From NCBI RefSeq assembly GCF_023502205.1, contig NZ_JAMFLG010000005.1, forward strand, positions 62,001 through 126,000: a stretch of DNA of 64,000 nt. The letters run 5' to 3'. This document shows, in pieces, positions 1-8,496 of this stretch. Position 1 is the stretch's first letter. Each line of letters opens with the position of its first letter. A program made the position numbers and the translations under genes. Origin of the DNA: Aquiflexum sp. TKW24L. Lineage in GTDB: Bacteria > Bacteroidota > Bacteroidia > Cytophagales > Cyclobacteriaceae. The notes beneath the pieces were generated by a model. That model did not search any database and was not told the DNA's origin. It saw only the letters and a program-made list of their open reading frames with translations.

Positions 1-594
1 GACCATGCTGCCTTCACCCATAGCTTTCGAATCAATTTTGATGTAACCTGGAAGGACTTTTTCTTCATCTTCCACATTACTTAAGTTCTCACCAATGAGG
101 TTAAATCCATCAAAATACACATCAACCTTAGGATCAACCGTAGGATCGAGGTAAGAAATCTTGGCGTTGGTGATTTTCAGATTGTTGATTTGAACAGGAT
201 TGAATTCCTGCAATTGTTCGGCGAAACGTATCCTTGGTTCGTTTTTTTTCTCTTCTTCCTTTAACACGGTGAGATTTACTTCCAATGAATCCATCTCAAT
301 TTCCGCAACAAATCTACCCTTTAACAGAGCCCGCCAATCGATACTGAAATCCAAAATCGGCAGGATGATAAAGGGTGTTTCAGGATCTTCTGACGCTTCC
401 TCATATATTACTAAATCCCCAATATTGAATGCTCCTTTGTAAAGGCTCATGGACAGGTCATTGATAGATCCATGATATCCTTCAATGTTGGCCAATGCCT
501 TATTGATCTGCTGCTTTGCGATGTAGGGTAGCATTAGTCGAATGATAACCAACAACCCAAGTATCGTAATCAAAACGATATATCTTTTTTTCAT
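1..594 (-). CDS. AsmA/DUF748-like membrane-anchored protein (C-terminus beyond window)
   Basis: The frame is open from an ATG at 594 to the left edge of the window, giving the first 198 residues. It begins with two lysines and an arginine followed by a hydrophobic segment (about residues 5-25), a signal anchor. The next part alternates short beta-like stretches, with phrases such as ALLKGRFVAEIEMDS and INNLKITNAKISYLDP. This pattern is typical of the N-terminal repeat of DUF748/AsmA-superfamily proteins, which are anchored in the inner membrane and span the periplasm. Family assignment is by resemblance only. The stop and most of the protein lie outside the window. Confidence 0.7.
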   Translation of the reverse strand, partial: MKKRYIVLITILGLLVIIRLMLPYIAKQQINKALANIEGYHGSINDLSMSLYKGAFNIGDLVIYEEASEDPETPFIILPILDFSIDWRALLKGRFVAEIEMDSLEVNLTVLKEEEKKNEPRIRFAEQLQEFNPVQINNLKITNAKISYLDPTVDPKVDVYFDGFNLIGENLSNVEDEEKVLPGYIKIDSKAMGEGSMV

Positions 595-1098
595 TTTTAT
601 TTAAATTACTAAACTATAAAATTCAACAACTATGCCACTTGAACAGGATCGGTCTAATCTATTTCCTTGTCGGCAAGTAACATTTGTATCTTTATCTGCC
701 TGATTGTCGGTTGTAACTATATTGTGCCGAAGTGTTGTAAAATTCTCCCACTGCTTATTTGGTGTGGTATTAAGTACTTCGAATTGGTTTTTTTATGAAT
801 ATTTCTTGTGCAAACGAGAAAAAAAATAAAGAGAAATTGGATTAATTACTCTTGGGAAACCTGCTAAATGTTAGTTTTCATTTTTCCAATATTTGCTCAT
901 TTCGCTTTTATCTTCCTAAAATCATGAATCAATATTTACTTTATAAAATGTTAAGCTTGTCTATATTGTATTCTTTTTTTGCAAAAAATTATGGAAATTG
1001 TATAACAATTTTTGAAGGCAAATAAATCATTTTTGTATAAATGAAAAGTTACTTAAGTGAGTTAGTAACCGTTTCATCTACATCTAAATCGCAAGGAC
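595..1098. other. AT-rich intergenic region, no gene seen
   Basis: About 500 bases lie between the start of the AsmA-like gene and a small ORF. They are AT-rich with homopolymer T and A runs. I see no coding frame, RNA gene or strong hairpin. The region must hold the promoter of the minus-strand gene starting at 594, but no convincing TTG-N19-TAnnTTTG pair was recognised. Confidence 0.5.
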
Positions 1099-1302
1099 AT
1101 GGAGAATTTTAAAATCAGAATGAAAAGAAAGGCCTTCAAAAACAAAGTGTTGAATAAAGATGCCGATTCATTTATTCAGCCATATAAAGAATTGCCTTCA
1201 GATAGCAAAACTGGTCACGGTTCCGACAGAATCAACGCTCACGATTTATTTTCACACTATACAGCTGACATCATTAAAGAGAATGTCATGTTCACCAAAT
1301 AA
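1099..1302 (+). CDS. small basic hypothetical protein
   Basis: A 67-residue ORF starts with ATG seven bases after an AAGGA-like stretch at 1092-1096. It ends with TAA directly against the stop of the convergent GH1 gene. The N-terminal third is lysine-rich (MKRKAFKNKVLNK) and the rest is polar, with no signal peptide or membrane segment. I do not recognise a family. It could be a real small gene or a chance frame; conservation in related genomes would decide. Confidence 0.35.
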   Translation: MENFKIRMKRKAFKNKVLNKDADSFIQPYKELPSDSKTGHGSDRINAHDLFSHYTADIIKENVMFTK

Positions 1303-2508
1303 TCAATGGTGAAAGAGAAGCCCATAGCTTTCCTCTAAAAGAATATCCTTCCACTCTTTAATAAGATGCTTGTAGGCTTCTCCTACAGGCATTATTTTTC
1401 TGTCTAAGTCATAGAGACCCAGTTCATTGATGTTTCCGGCATCACTTCTCAGTGCAGAATCCCAATCAACTTGGTGCAATAGACTGTACCAGGTAAAACC
1501 GATTATAGGCACTCCATCTTGCTTGAGTCGGTGGAGGTTGGCCCATTGTTTTAGCAGCCACTCTTTACAAGCCGGCATTCTGATATTCGTCTCAGTATGC
1601 ATGATGGGCAATTTGTACCTTTGGTAATACTGATTGGTCAAAACGTAGTATCCAAAGATCTCTCCGGAAGCTTGTGTAGACCCATCGGGATGTACAAGGT
1701 GTTCGTTGGTCACATAATAATCGTTGCCCATGACACACTTGGCTTTTACCTGATTTTGTGCAAACCAATGATACTCGCTTTTGGTCATCCCATTCTCCAG
1801 CAGGTATTCATACATGGTCACATTGATAGGATAACCATAAGTCAGGTCAAGTGAGAGGAATCTTTTTTGATTCAGAAAACGGGCAAGCGGTAAAGCCTTT
1901 GGTTCGATCGCATGAAAATATTCTGTGGATTCACTTTGGATAAAAGTCGCGTCAGGCTGTACTTTCAAAATGGCATGCATGGCCATCACATTAGCTTTTG
2001 ATAGGTTTTTTAATGCAGTTACAAAAGCCCAGTCGGAACTCAGCCTTTCATTCCACCAACCATATTGTGCAGAAAACATGGCAGTGATAAATATTTCATT
2101 GACAGGGGTATAAAATTGCAGGTCAGGAAACCTAGTGGCAAAAGCACTTGCATACTCTGCAAAATATTCCGGGAATTCAGGATTTTGAAAATCTCCCAAC
2201 CAATCCGGGAGACCAAAATGACAAAGGTCCACCAATGGTGTTATGCCCATTTCTTTGAGCCGGTTGAAGGTGACATCCGTAAACCCCCAATCATATTTTC
2301 CTGGTGCCAGATGTGTTTTATAGTAAGGAGGCCCGTAGCGTAAAAACTCTATCCCCATTTCCTTGACCAATTCAAAATCTTTTTCCCAGTGGGTGTAATG
2401 GCCTGTTTTTTCCATTTCATCCACGCGCTTAATGGTGCCATCCGGCAACATAATATTGGGATAACTATTCTCAATTCCTGTGGCAAACATGAATTTACTT
2501 CCAAGCAT
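1303..2508 (-). CDS. glycoside hydrolase family 1-like protein
   Basis: The 401-residue protein has the GH1 (beta/alpha)8-barrel pattern. An early segment reads GIEFLRYGPPYYKTH, the acid/base glutamate lies in YTPVNE (E138, the counterpart of the family T-F/L-N-E motif), and the nucleophile lies in MHTETN (E306, for the usual TENG). It has no signal peptide, so it is probably cytoplasmic. GH1 enzymes are retaining beta-glycosidases. It is the last gene of a minus-strand run (glycosyltransferase, glf, GH1::SDR fusion, this gene), only 16 bases after the fusion gene. That suggests it processes or remodels a saccharide made by the same cassette; the real substrate is unknown. Confidence 0.8.
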   Translation of the reverse strand: MLGSKFMFATGIENSYPNIMLPDGTIKRVDEMEKTGHYTHWEKDFELVKEMGIEFLRYGPPYYKTHLAPGKYDWGFTDVTFNRLKEMGITPLVDLCHFGLPDWLGDFQNPEFPEYFAEYASAFATRFPDLQFYTPVNEIFITAMFSAQYGWWNERLSSDWAFVTALKNLSKANVMAMHAILKVQPDATFIQSESTEYFHAIEPKALPLARFLNQKRFLSLDLTYGYPINVTMYEYLLENGMTKSEYHWFAQNQVKAKCVMGNDYYVTNEHLVHPDGSTQASGEIFGYYVLTNQYYQRYKLPIMHTETNIRMPACKEWLLKQWANLHRLKQDGVPIIGFTWYSLLHQVDWDSALRSDAGNINELGLYDLDRKIMPVGEAYKHLIKEWKDILLEESYGLLFHH

Positions 2509-2524
2509 ATTTTATAAAATTTTT

Positions 2525-4663
2525 TTAATAAATCTTTTCTTCAAAATATCGATGTAGGGCATTTTCTATAGTTGGTAGCAGAATGCCCCTTTCACTATGC
2601 AATACACTGTAGAGGGGTCGTTTTGCTTTCCATTTCATTTGTATTAATTTTTTTGTATTAAAACTTGGACGGGCCATTCCCCCTCGTGAGGCAATTTCAG
2701 AAGCAAAATCAGCCCAGGTCAGACTTCCTTGATTGCTCAGATGCCAAATACCTTTTTCTTCATCAATCAATAAATTTAGTGCAGTGTTTACCAAGTCAGG
2801 TACATATGTTGGCGAAACAACTACATCACTCAAAACAGAAATTGGGGTTTGGCGTTGCTGTGCCTGCAAAATATCATAAGCAAAATTACTCTTGTCCCAA
2901 GGACCAAAAAATGCACTTGTCCTGATAATCAAGGCATCAGGATTATTTGTAATTACCAATTTCTCTCCTGAAACTTTGCTTTCCCCGTACACATTTAAGG
3001 GACTTACAATGTCTGTTTCGGTGTAAGGATTATTTTTGGAACCACTAAAAACCAGGTCAGAAGAAAATGTCAAAAACTGTATTTTAAACATTTTGGAAAC
3101 TTGAGACAGCAATGCAGGAGCTGTAGAATTTACAGCAAAGCATTCTTGAGCGTCAGATTCAGCATCATCTACCCTTACATATCCGGTCGCATTGACCACC
3201 GCCCATGGCTTATATTTTTTGAAAGCATTTATTATACTATCCAAATCAAAAATGTCAAAATCAGCTCTTGAGATTGCTACAAAAGGAATTTTTCTGGCTT
3301 TGCAGATATTAACAAAAGCAGAGCCCAAGGTACCGGTTTCCCCGATAATTAAAATTGGTGCTTGGTTGGTTGGAACTTTAAGATGTTCCGAATTATGCCA
3401 CCAGCCTTTTTGGTCCAAAAGAGGATGTTGGTAATCATTATTTTCACTTAATGATTTGATCAGTTTTACAGCAGCTGTTGGACGTAATTTATTGTTTCGA
3501 ATATCAAACACGCCTGTCTCGTAATGAAAATTGCTTTCAGTCAATAAACTATTCCAATCATAAGCGCCCAAAAGTGACCATGCTGTCACGGCTTTGAGGT
3601 TAATTCCTTCTTGGGATAATTGGTTAGCTTCGTCCCAAATTTCCTTAAACCACCTCATTTGTTCTTCACGGGTGCAATTAAGATGTACTTCAGTAATCGC
3701 TATAGGCAACTTGTAGCGCTTCCAGGTTTCCTTTACCAATGCCTTGAATCCATCAATTTTCTTGTCTGTAACCCTCACCATTTCTGTATCTGCATACCGG
3801 TGTTGACCATTCGCACCGTGTGTATAACTCGGATAATTGTCAAGATTTTCATCCAGATATCTTTCGGAGGTTACATAATAATTCAATCCGATAATGTCAG
3901 GAACACAGGTGTTTTCCTGCAAAAAATCAAGCTCATTTTCCTTAATCCCTACATACAAAAAATACTGCCAAAGCGGGTGTTGGTTATTTACCTTTCCGCA
4001 AAGTAAGTCATATGTAAGCCAGCGCCTGTTGTTTTCAAAATCTGCCTGGTATTTTAATAAAGGCGTGCTATGAGTTTTGGCTAAATCTTCTGTTTGAACA
4101 AGTTTTGCCGCCGGATTAATTTTTCTTATTGCCTTCATGGCAAGTACCACGCCTTTGACTTGGTTAATGAGCATGGTTGCAAAACTTAAATCGTCTGCAG
4201 CATGGGGATACCAAAAACCATAAAGTCCGCTAAATCGGGCAGTAGTGAGTGGTTCATTCACCGGCGTATAATATTCCAACTTTGGAAATTTTGCAGCTAC
4301 CTGACTGGCATAATCTGCAAGGTGATAAGGGAACCTATCGTCCAGAAGATTGGTATTAGAAGGTCCGCTTCCATGATGAACCAAACCCGCTATGGGAACT
4401 ATGTTGAGTGCATTCAATAAATTCAATTGGTTTTCTATCCAATCCCAATTCATTGCTTGCTTTGGTGTTTGTTGATGATGTTCCCATAAAACTGGATATC
4501 GCAGGGCTTTGATGCCTAACTGGGCAATATGATTGAGATCGTCAGCTCTTTCATAATGACCTAATAGATCCAATTGGTCACGGTAGTTATTTTGAATACG
4601 ATTAATAGTACACTCTATACCACCCCAAATTTCAGGTTTCTGAAAAGGGAATTGATTTTTCAT
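2525..4663 (-). CDS. fusion of GH1-like glycosidase and RmlD-like SDR
   Basis: The 712-residue protein has two enzyme-like halves. Residues 1-405 form a GH1-like barrel with acid/base E137 in YTPVNEPL and nucleophile E325 in AITEVHL. Residues about 436-712 form an extended-SDR domain like dTDP-4-dehydrorhamnose reductase. It has a Rossmann glycine motif (GETGTLG, 441-447), an N-x-T-G-Y-V stretch near 491-496, and the catalytic Y-x-x-x-K as YGESK (Y559, K563). The frame is continuous with no sign of sequencing error. It sits 84 bases after glf and 16 before a second GH1-like gene. A bifunctional role in modifying a nucleotide-sugar-derived glycan is inferred; no substrate can be named. Confidence 0.85.
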   Translation of the reverse strand: MKNQFPFQKPEIWGGIECTINRIQNNYRDQLDLLGHYERADDLNHIAQLGIKALRYPVLWEHHQQTPKQAMNWDWIENQLNLLNALNIVPIAGLVHHGSGPSNTNLLDDRFPYHLADYASQVAAKFPKLEYYTPVNEPLTTARFSGLYGFWYPHAADDLSFATMLINQVKGVVLAMKAIRKINPAAKLVQTEDLAKTHSTPLLKYQADFENNRRWLTYDLLCGKVNNQHPLWQYFLYVGIKENELDFLQENTCVPDIIGLNYYVTSERYLDENLDNYPSYTHGANGQHRYADTEMVRVTDKKIDGFKALVKETWKRYKLPIAITEVHLNCTREEQMRWFKEIWDEANQLSQEGINLKAVTAWSLLGAYDWNSLLTESNFHYETGVFDIRNNKLRPTAAVKLIKSLSENNDYQHPLLDQKGWWHNSEHLKVPTNQAPILIIGETGTLGSAFVNICKARKIPFVAISRADFDIFDLDSIINAFKKYKPWAVVNATGYVRVDDAESDAQECFAVNSTAPALLSQVSKMFKIQFLTFSSDLVFSGSKNNPYTETDIVSPLNVYGESKVSGEKLVITNNPDALIIRTSAFFGPWDKSNFAYDILQAQQRQTPISVLSDVVVSPTYVPDLVNTALNLLIDEEKGIWHLSNQGSLTWADFASEIASRGGMARPSFNTKKLIQMKWKAKRPLYSVLHSERGILLPTIENALHRYFEEKIY

Positions 4664-4747
4664 TGAAAATTTATTTCGTTAACTGTATTACTTACATAAT
4701 GTAAATTCATATTAAAGTGTAAGTTTGAAAATTCACTTCGATTAACC

Positions 4748-5881
4748 CTATATAGCTGCTGATACTAACCCATTGCCATTGATAGCCACCACTTCTTTAT
4801 TTATTTTTTTGAACAAAGCCAATGATTGCGCGACTACCTGATCCATATTGTAATATTTATATGTGCCTAACCTTCCTGTGAAATAGGTATTGGGTTCTGA
4901 TGCAGCCAATGTTTTATATTGGTTGTAGATCTCTGTATTTTCTTTTCTTGGAATGGGGTAGTACGGATCGCCTTCTGCAGTAGGATATTCATATACTATG
5001 GAAGTTTTCTCATGCCTCTGTCCGGTCAGGTGCTTGAATTCTGTGATCCTGGTATATCCCTGACTCATTGGATAATTTACGGTACCGGTTGCCTGATAAT
5101 TTTCCGTGTCTATGGTTTGGCTTTTGAAATTGATGGAACGGTAAGGGAGTTTTCCAAAACAATAATCGAAATAACCATCAATCGGACCTGTATAAATTAA
5201 AGTCTTGTAATTGATTTCATCCAACACGTCTTTATAATCGGTGTTGAGCATGATATTGATATTGGGATGATCCAATAAGCGATGAAACATATTGGTATAA
5301 CCTTCCAAAGGCATTGCCTGAAACACATCTGTAAAATACCTATTGTCTTTGTTGGTTCGAGTTGGTACTCTTGCAGTGACAGAAGCGTCAAGTTCTGATG
5401 GATCCAATGCCCATTGCTTGATAGTATAATGCTTAAAAAATTTTTCGTACAATTCTCTGCCTACTACACTGACCACTACATCCTCAGAAGTAAGTATCTG
5501 GTCTTTTTTTTCAGCTTTTGAATTGAAAAAATCCTGAACCTGCTCGCCTGAGAGATTCAAACCATATAAGGCATTGACGGTATTTTGATTGATGGGAATA
5601 GGCACAAGCTGTCCATCCACACTTGCCAATACGTGGTGTTCGTAGGGACGCCATTCAGTGAAGTATCCGAGATAATCGAATACTTCTTTGCTGTTGGTAT
5701 GGAAAATATGAGGACCATATTTATGTACTAAAATCCCATCGCTGTTATAATAGTCATAGGTGTTGCCACCGATGTGGTTTCTCTTATCTATCAATAAAAC
5801 TTTTTTATTGGCGATTGATGCCAACCTTTCTGCCAGTACCGACCCTGCCAGTCCTGCCCCCACTATTAAGTAATCGTACAT
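4748..5881 (-). CDS. glf: UDP-galactopyranose mutase
   Basis: This flavoenzyme interconverts UDP-galactopyranose and UDP-galactofuranose, the donor for galactofuranose in surface glycans. The N-terminus has the FAD-binding motif IVGAGLAGSVLAERLA, followed by IGGNTYDYY and the conserved KYGPHIFHT. The GT..RxEF-like region reads GYTRITEFKHLTG, and NTYFTGRLGTYKYYNMD is the typical C-terminal flavin/substrate segment. The frame stays open upstream to 5929. The ATG at 5881 (MYDYLIVGAG) is chosen because family members begin there and the leader is A-rich. Even so it overlaps the upstream glycosyltransferase by 77 bases. It lies second in the four-gene sugar cassette. Confidence 0.93.
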   Translation of the reverse strand: MYDYLIVGAGLAGSVLAERLASIANKKVLLIDKRNHIGGNTYDYYNSDGILVHKYGPHIFHTNSKEVFDYLGYFTEWRPYEHHVLASVDGQLVPIPINQNTVNALYGLNLSGEQVQDFFNSKAEKKDQILTSEDVVVSVVGRELYEKFFKHYTIKQWALDPSELDASVTARVPTRTNKDNRYFTDVFQAMPLEGYTNMFHRLLDHPNINIMLNTDYKDVLDEINYKTLIYTGPIDGYFDYCFGKLPYRSINFKSQTIDTENYQATGTVNYPMSQGYTRITEFKHLTGQRHEKTSIVYEYPTAEGDPYYPIPRKENTEIYNQYKTLAASEPNTYFTGRLGTYKYYNMDQVVAQSLALFKKINKEVVAINGNGLVSAAI

Positions 5882-7028
5882 GTTTATTGATTTTTTCGGT
5901 AAGTAAATTTTGATTCTTATTAATTTCAATCTGCATCAATTCATCCATCCTTCCCCAGGTGGCGTCCCATGAGATGGCACTGAGATATTCGTCCACTTGT
6001 GTCAGCCACTCACTGGTATCGACCAGGCCTAATTCTAATGAAGCTTTTTGGACCAGCTCTTCTGCGGTTTCTATGACATGCACCAAACCCAAATCATGGT
6101 AAGGATGGATCACGTCAGTAATGGCCGAGGAGATAACCGGCTTGCCTGCGGCAAGGTATTCCGGTGTTTTGGTGGGGCTGATGAATTTTGTCGATTCATT
6201 GATTGCAAAAGGAATCAACGCAATGTCCCATCCGCTGAGGTAAAGAGGCAACTGCTCATATGTTTTGGAACCCAGATAATGAATATTATTATTTTGCGGC
6301 AGTGTGGCAGGATCAATCTTTACCACCGGACCTACCAATACAAAATGCCAGTCAGGTTGGGCATCTGCAGCTTGCCTGATTAATTCTATATCAAAGCGTT
6401 CATCTATCACGCCATAAAAACCTAATCTTGGATGTGGAATGTTTGACTGATCAGCTACATCCTCATTGATGCTTCTAGCTGCTCTAAAATGAGCTTTGTC
6501 AATACTGCTTGGAAAAGAAAAAATATTATGATGTTGCGACTTCTTTGCCTTGTAAAGACTATTGCCACCGGTAAATACGACATCAGCCTTTTTGAATAAT
6601 TCCTGTTCAAATACTTTTAATGCAGGAGGAGCAAATTTGAATGCACTGAGTTCATCCATGCAGTCATAAACGACCGCTTTAGGATTAAAATCCTCAGTAT
6701 AGGCCAATGCCATTGGCGTATAATACCAGAATAAATAATTTGAGATGGAATGCTCTTTGAAAAGTTTTTTTACAATAAACTCTACTCTTTTTGTTTCATT
6801 CAATCCATGGTAGCTGTTGGACAAGTGAGGCACAATGACATTTACATGCTCATCGGTGACAGTGATGGAATACCCATCTTCTTCGGCACTGTATATAAAC
6901 TCTTCTATATAATAGACAGCATATTTTTTTGTAAAGCGGCTTAGCAGATGCTGTGGACGCTGGTATACAAATTTCCAGGACAAATGGGAAAAGCAGACTA
7001 GCTGCATGGTGATGTTTTTTTCGATCAT
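5805..7028 (-). CDS. family 1-type glycosyltransferase
   Basis: The protein begins MIEKNITMQLVCFSHLSWKF and carries the QRPQHLLSRF motif common in a GT-B glycosyltransferase group of Bacteroidota and Proteobacteria. The C-terminal donor-binding lobe shows FISPTKTPEYLAAGKPVISS, the usual P-x-K-x-x-E-Y signature. An upstream ATG exists at 7058 and a downstream one at 7007; 7028 is preferred for its A-rich leader. It is the first gene of the cassette with glf, so it may transfer galactofuranose or a related sugar (inference). The last 25 or so residues (RTGRVGTGRK) are low-complexity and overlap the start of glf. Confidence 0.85.
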   Translation of the reverse strand: MIEKNITMQLVCFSHLSWKFVYQRPQHLLSRFTKKYAVYYIEEFIYSAEEDGYSITVTDEHVNVIVPHLSNSYHGLNETKRVEFIVKKLFKEHSISNYLFWYYTPMALAYTEDFNPKAVVYDCMDELSAFKFAPPALKVFEQELFKKADVVFTGGNSLYKAKKSQHHNIFSFPSSIDKAHFRAARSINEDVADQSNIPHPRLGFYGVIDERFDIELIRQAADAQPDWHFVLVGPVVKIDPATLPQNNNIHYLGSKTYEQLPLYLSGWDIALIPFAINESTKFISPTKTPEYLAAGKPVISSAITDVIHPYHDLGLVHVIETAEELVQKASLELGLVDTSEWLTQVDEYLSAISWDATWGRMDELMQIEINKNQNLLTEKINKHVRLLNSGGRTGRVGTGRKVGINRQ

Positions 7029-7465
7029 CTTTTTTATTATTAAGCGATTATTAATCATAGTCCATCTAAGAAAAGAACTAATATTGCTATGACATATTTT
7101 AGAGGTACACAGCTATCTATCAATTTCTTACCCAATTAGGAGGACTCCAACCTTGATTTATTTGGGGTTTTGTAAGCTTTCAGGATTACAAATTTCATCA
7201 CTCCTGAAAGAATTAGTGTTATACAAAATTCAGAAAGAGTTATACCATTCTTCCATTTGTGTTACACATTCGATGCGAAAACGATAGCATCGTTCCCTAA
7301 GATATGACCTGAAAAAGCGCCAAATCCTATTTGAGCGTACCTAGGAGGATATAAGTTGGTAGATTATTACCTTACGGGAAGCTCAGTTTTGAATAAAATG
7401 AAACAGTATTTTGCAATTAAAATACCCCAAAAGCCTCCATTATTTATTGAATGACAACCTGAACC
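7029..7465. other. divergent intergenic region
   Basis: About 440 bases separate the divergent sugar cassette and the VOC gene, so promoters for both should lie here. A perfect 9-bp inverted repeat (CTTTCAGGA at 7177-7185, TCCTGAAAG at 7202-7210) is present, and a shorter one (CGATGC/GCATCG) near 7271-7291. No convincing promoter pair and no coding frame were seen. Confidence 0.5.
7177..7210. repeat. 9-bp inverted repeat
   Basis: The arms CTTTCAGGA and TCCTGAAAG are perfect complements separated by 16 bases. There is no T-tract on either side, so it is not a terminator. It could be an operator for the divergent genes on either side; nothing in the window identifies a binding protein. Confidence 0.5.
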
Positions 7466-7858
7466 ATGAAAAAACTGCTCAGCCACATCCACCACATTGC
7501 CATCATCTGCTCCGATTACCAAAAGTCTAAACAGTTTTATACAGAGGTGTTGGGAATGGATATTATCAGAGAAGTATATCGCGAAGAAAGAGATTCCTAC
7601 AAGTTGGACCTTAGCTTAAATGGTGAATATGTCATCGAATTATTTTCATTTACCGACCCTCCCAATAGACTTTCGAGACCTGAGGCCACTGGTTTGAGAC
7701 ATTTGGCATTTGAGGTGGAGGATTTGGAAGAGGTTTTGGAAGAAATGGGAAAAAATAAGGTGGATTTTGAACCTACTAGGATCGATGAGTTTACCGGCAA
7801 GAGGTTTACCTTTATCTCTGATCCTGATGGATTACCGATCGAGTTTTATGAGAAGTAG
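7466..7858 (+). CDS. yaeR: VOC-family glyoxalase-like protein (YaeR type)
   Basis: The 130-residue protein matches from memory the E. coli YaeR / SMU.1112c group of glyoxalase-I-like metalloproteins. Shared phrases include HHIAIICSDY, YTEVLGM, EVYREERDS, GEYVIELFSF, ATGLRHLAFEV and RFTFISDPDGLPIEFYE. H9 or H10, E near 55, H75 and E127 are the likely metal ligands of the vicinal-oxygen-chelate fold. YaeR proteins are small cytoplasmic enzymes of uncertain substrate. The gene stands alone, with 91 bases before the next ORF. Confidence 0.92.
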   Translation: MKKLLSHIHHIAIICSDYQKSKQFYTEVLGMDIIREVYREERDSYKLDLSLNGEYVIELFSFTDPPNRLSRPEATGLRHLAFEVEDLEEVLEEMGKNKVDFEPTRIDEFTGKRFTFISDPDGLPIEFYEK

Positions 7859-7949
7859 TAATGGTTGGATAGGAAAAGCTCACTGATTCCGTCATTGTGT
7901 TATTCCAAAAAATAATAAGTAATTTTCACAAGTTTTAATCCACCCAAGC

Positions 7950-8402
7950 ATGGAACCAGTGAATCCAAAAGCAAAAGAACTAGCCTCCAAAAGAAAAAAG
8001 GTCATTTTGTTTTTAAGTCTGATCATTGTCTTGACTTCGGCCTTTGCCGTCAAGAAGTTATTTTTTACCGATTCGGCTTTTGACAAACAATTGAAGATGC
8101 TTTCTGTCGAAATCAATAAATCTACCCCTCTATTAGTAGATGAGAATACCCGCCTTGACAGAACTGAAACAAAGAGGGGAGAAATTTTCCTTTACCACTA
8201 TACCTTGGTAAATATGGAAAAAGGGAAGTTTGAGGAGGAAGAACTTAGGGAATTTCTATGGACACAGATTTTGGACAATATCAAAAACAATCCAGACCTT
8301 CAATATTTCAGGGAATATGGGACTGCCATGACCTACACCTACCAAGACAAAAACAACAAGCACCTTTTTGATTTGAGCTTTACTTCCAAAGATTACCGCT
8401 GA
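7950..8402 (+). CDS. single-pass membrane protein, unknown function
   Basis: The 150-residue protein has a basic N-terminus (KAKELASKRKK) and a hydrophobic anchor (about residues 18-37), giving an N-in membrane protein. The outer domain is about 110 residues and rich in charged residues, including STPLLVDENTRLDRTE and YHYTLVNMEKGK. I recognise no family. The LDRTE and FLYHYTLVN phrases recall small uncharacterised periplasmic domains, but no function is claimed. It precedes two lipoprotein genes on the same strand. Confidence 0.7.
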   Translation: MEPVNPKAKELASKRKKVILFLSLIIVLTSAFAVKKLFFTDSAFDKQLKMLSVEINKSTPLLVDENTRLDRTETKRGEIFLYHYTLVNMEKGKFEEEELREFLWTQILDNIKNNPDLQYFREYGTAMTYTYQDKNNKHLFDLSFTSKDYR

Positions 8403-8496
8403 ATTGTAAGATTCATTGGACAAAAAACATATCCTTTAAACAAGGTTTTGTTAGCTGCTTTTTCCTTAAATTTTGGTTGAAATTAACCCGAATTCT

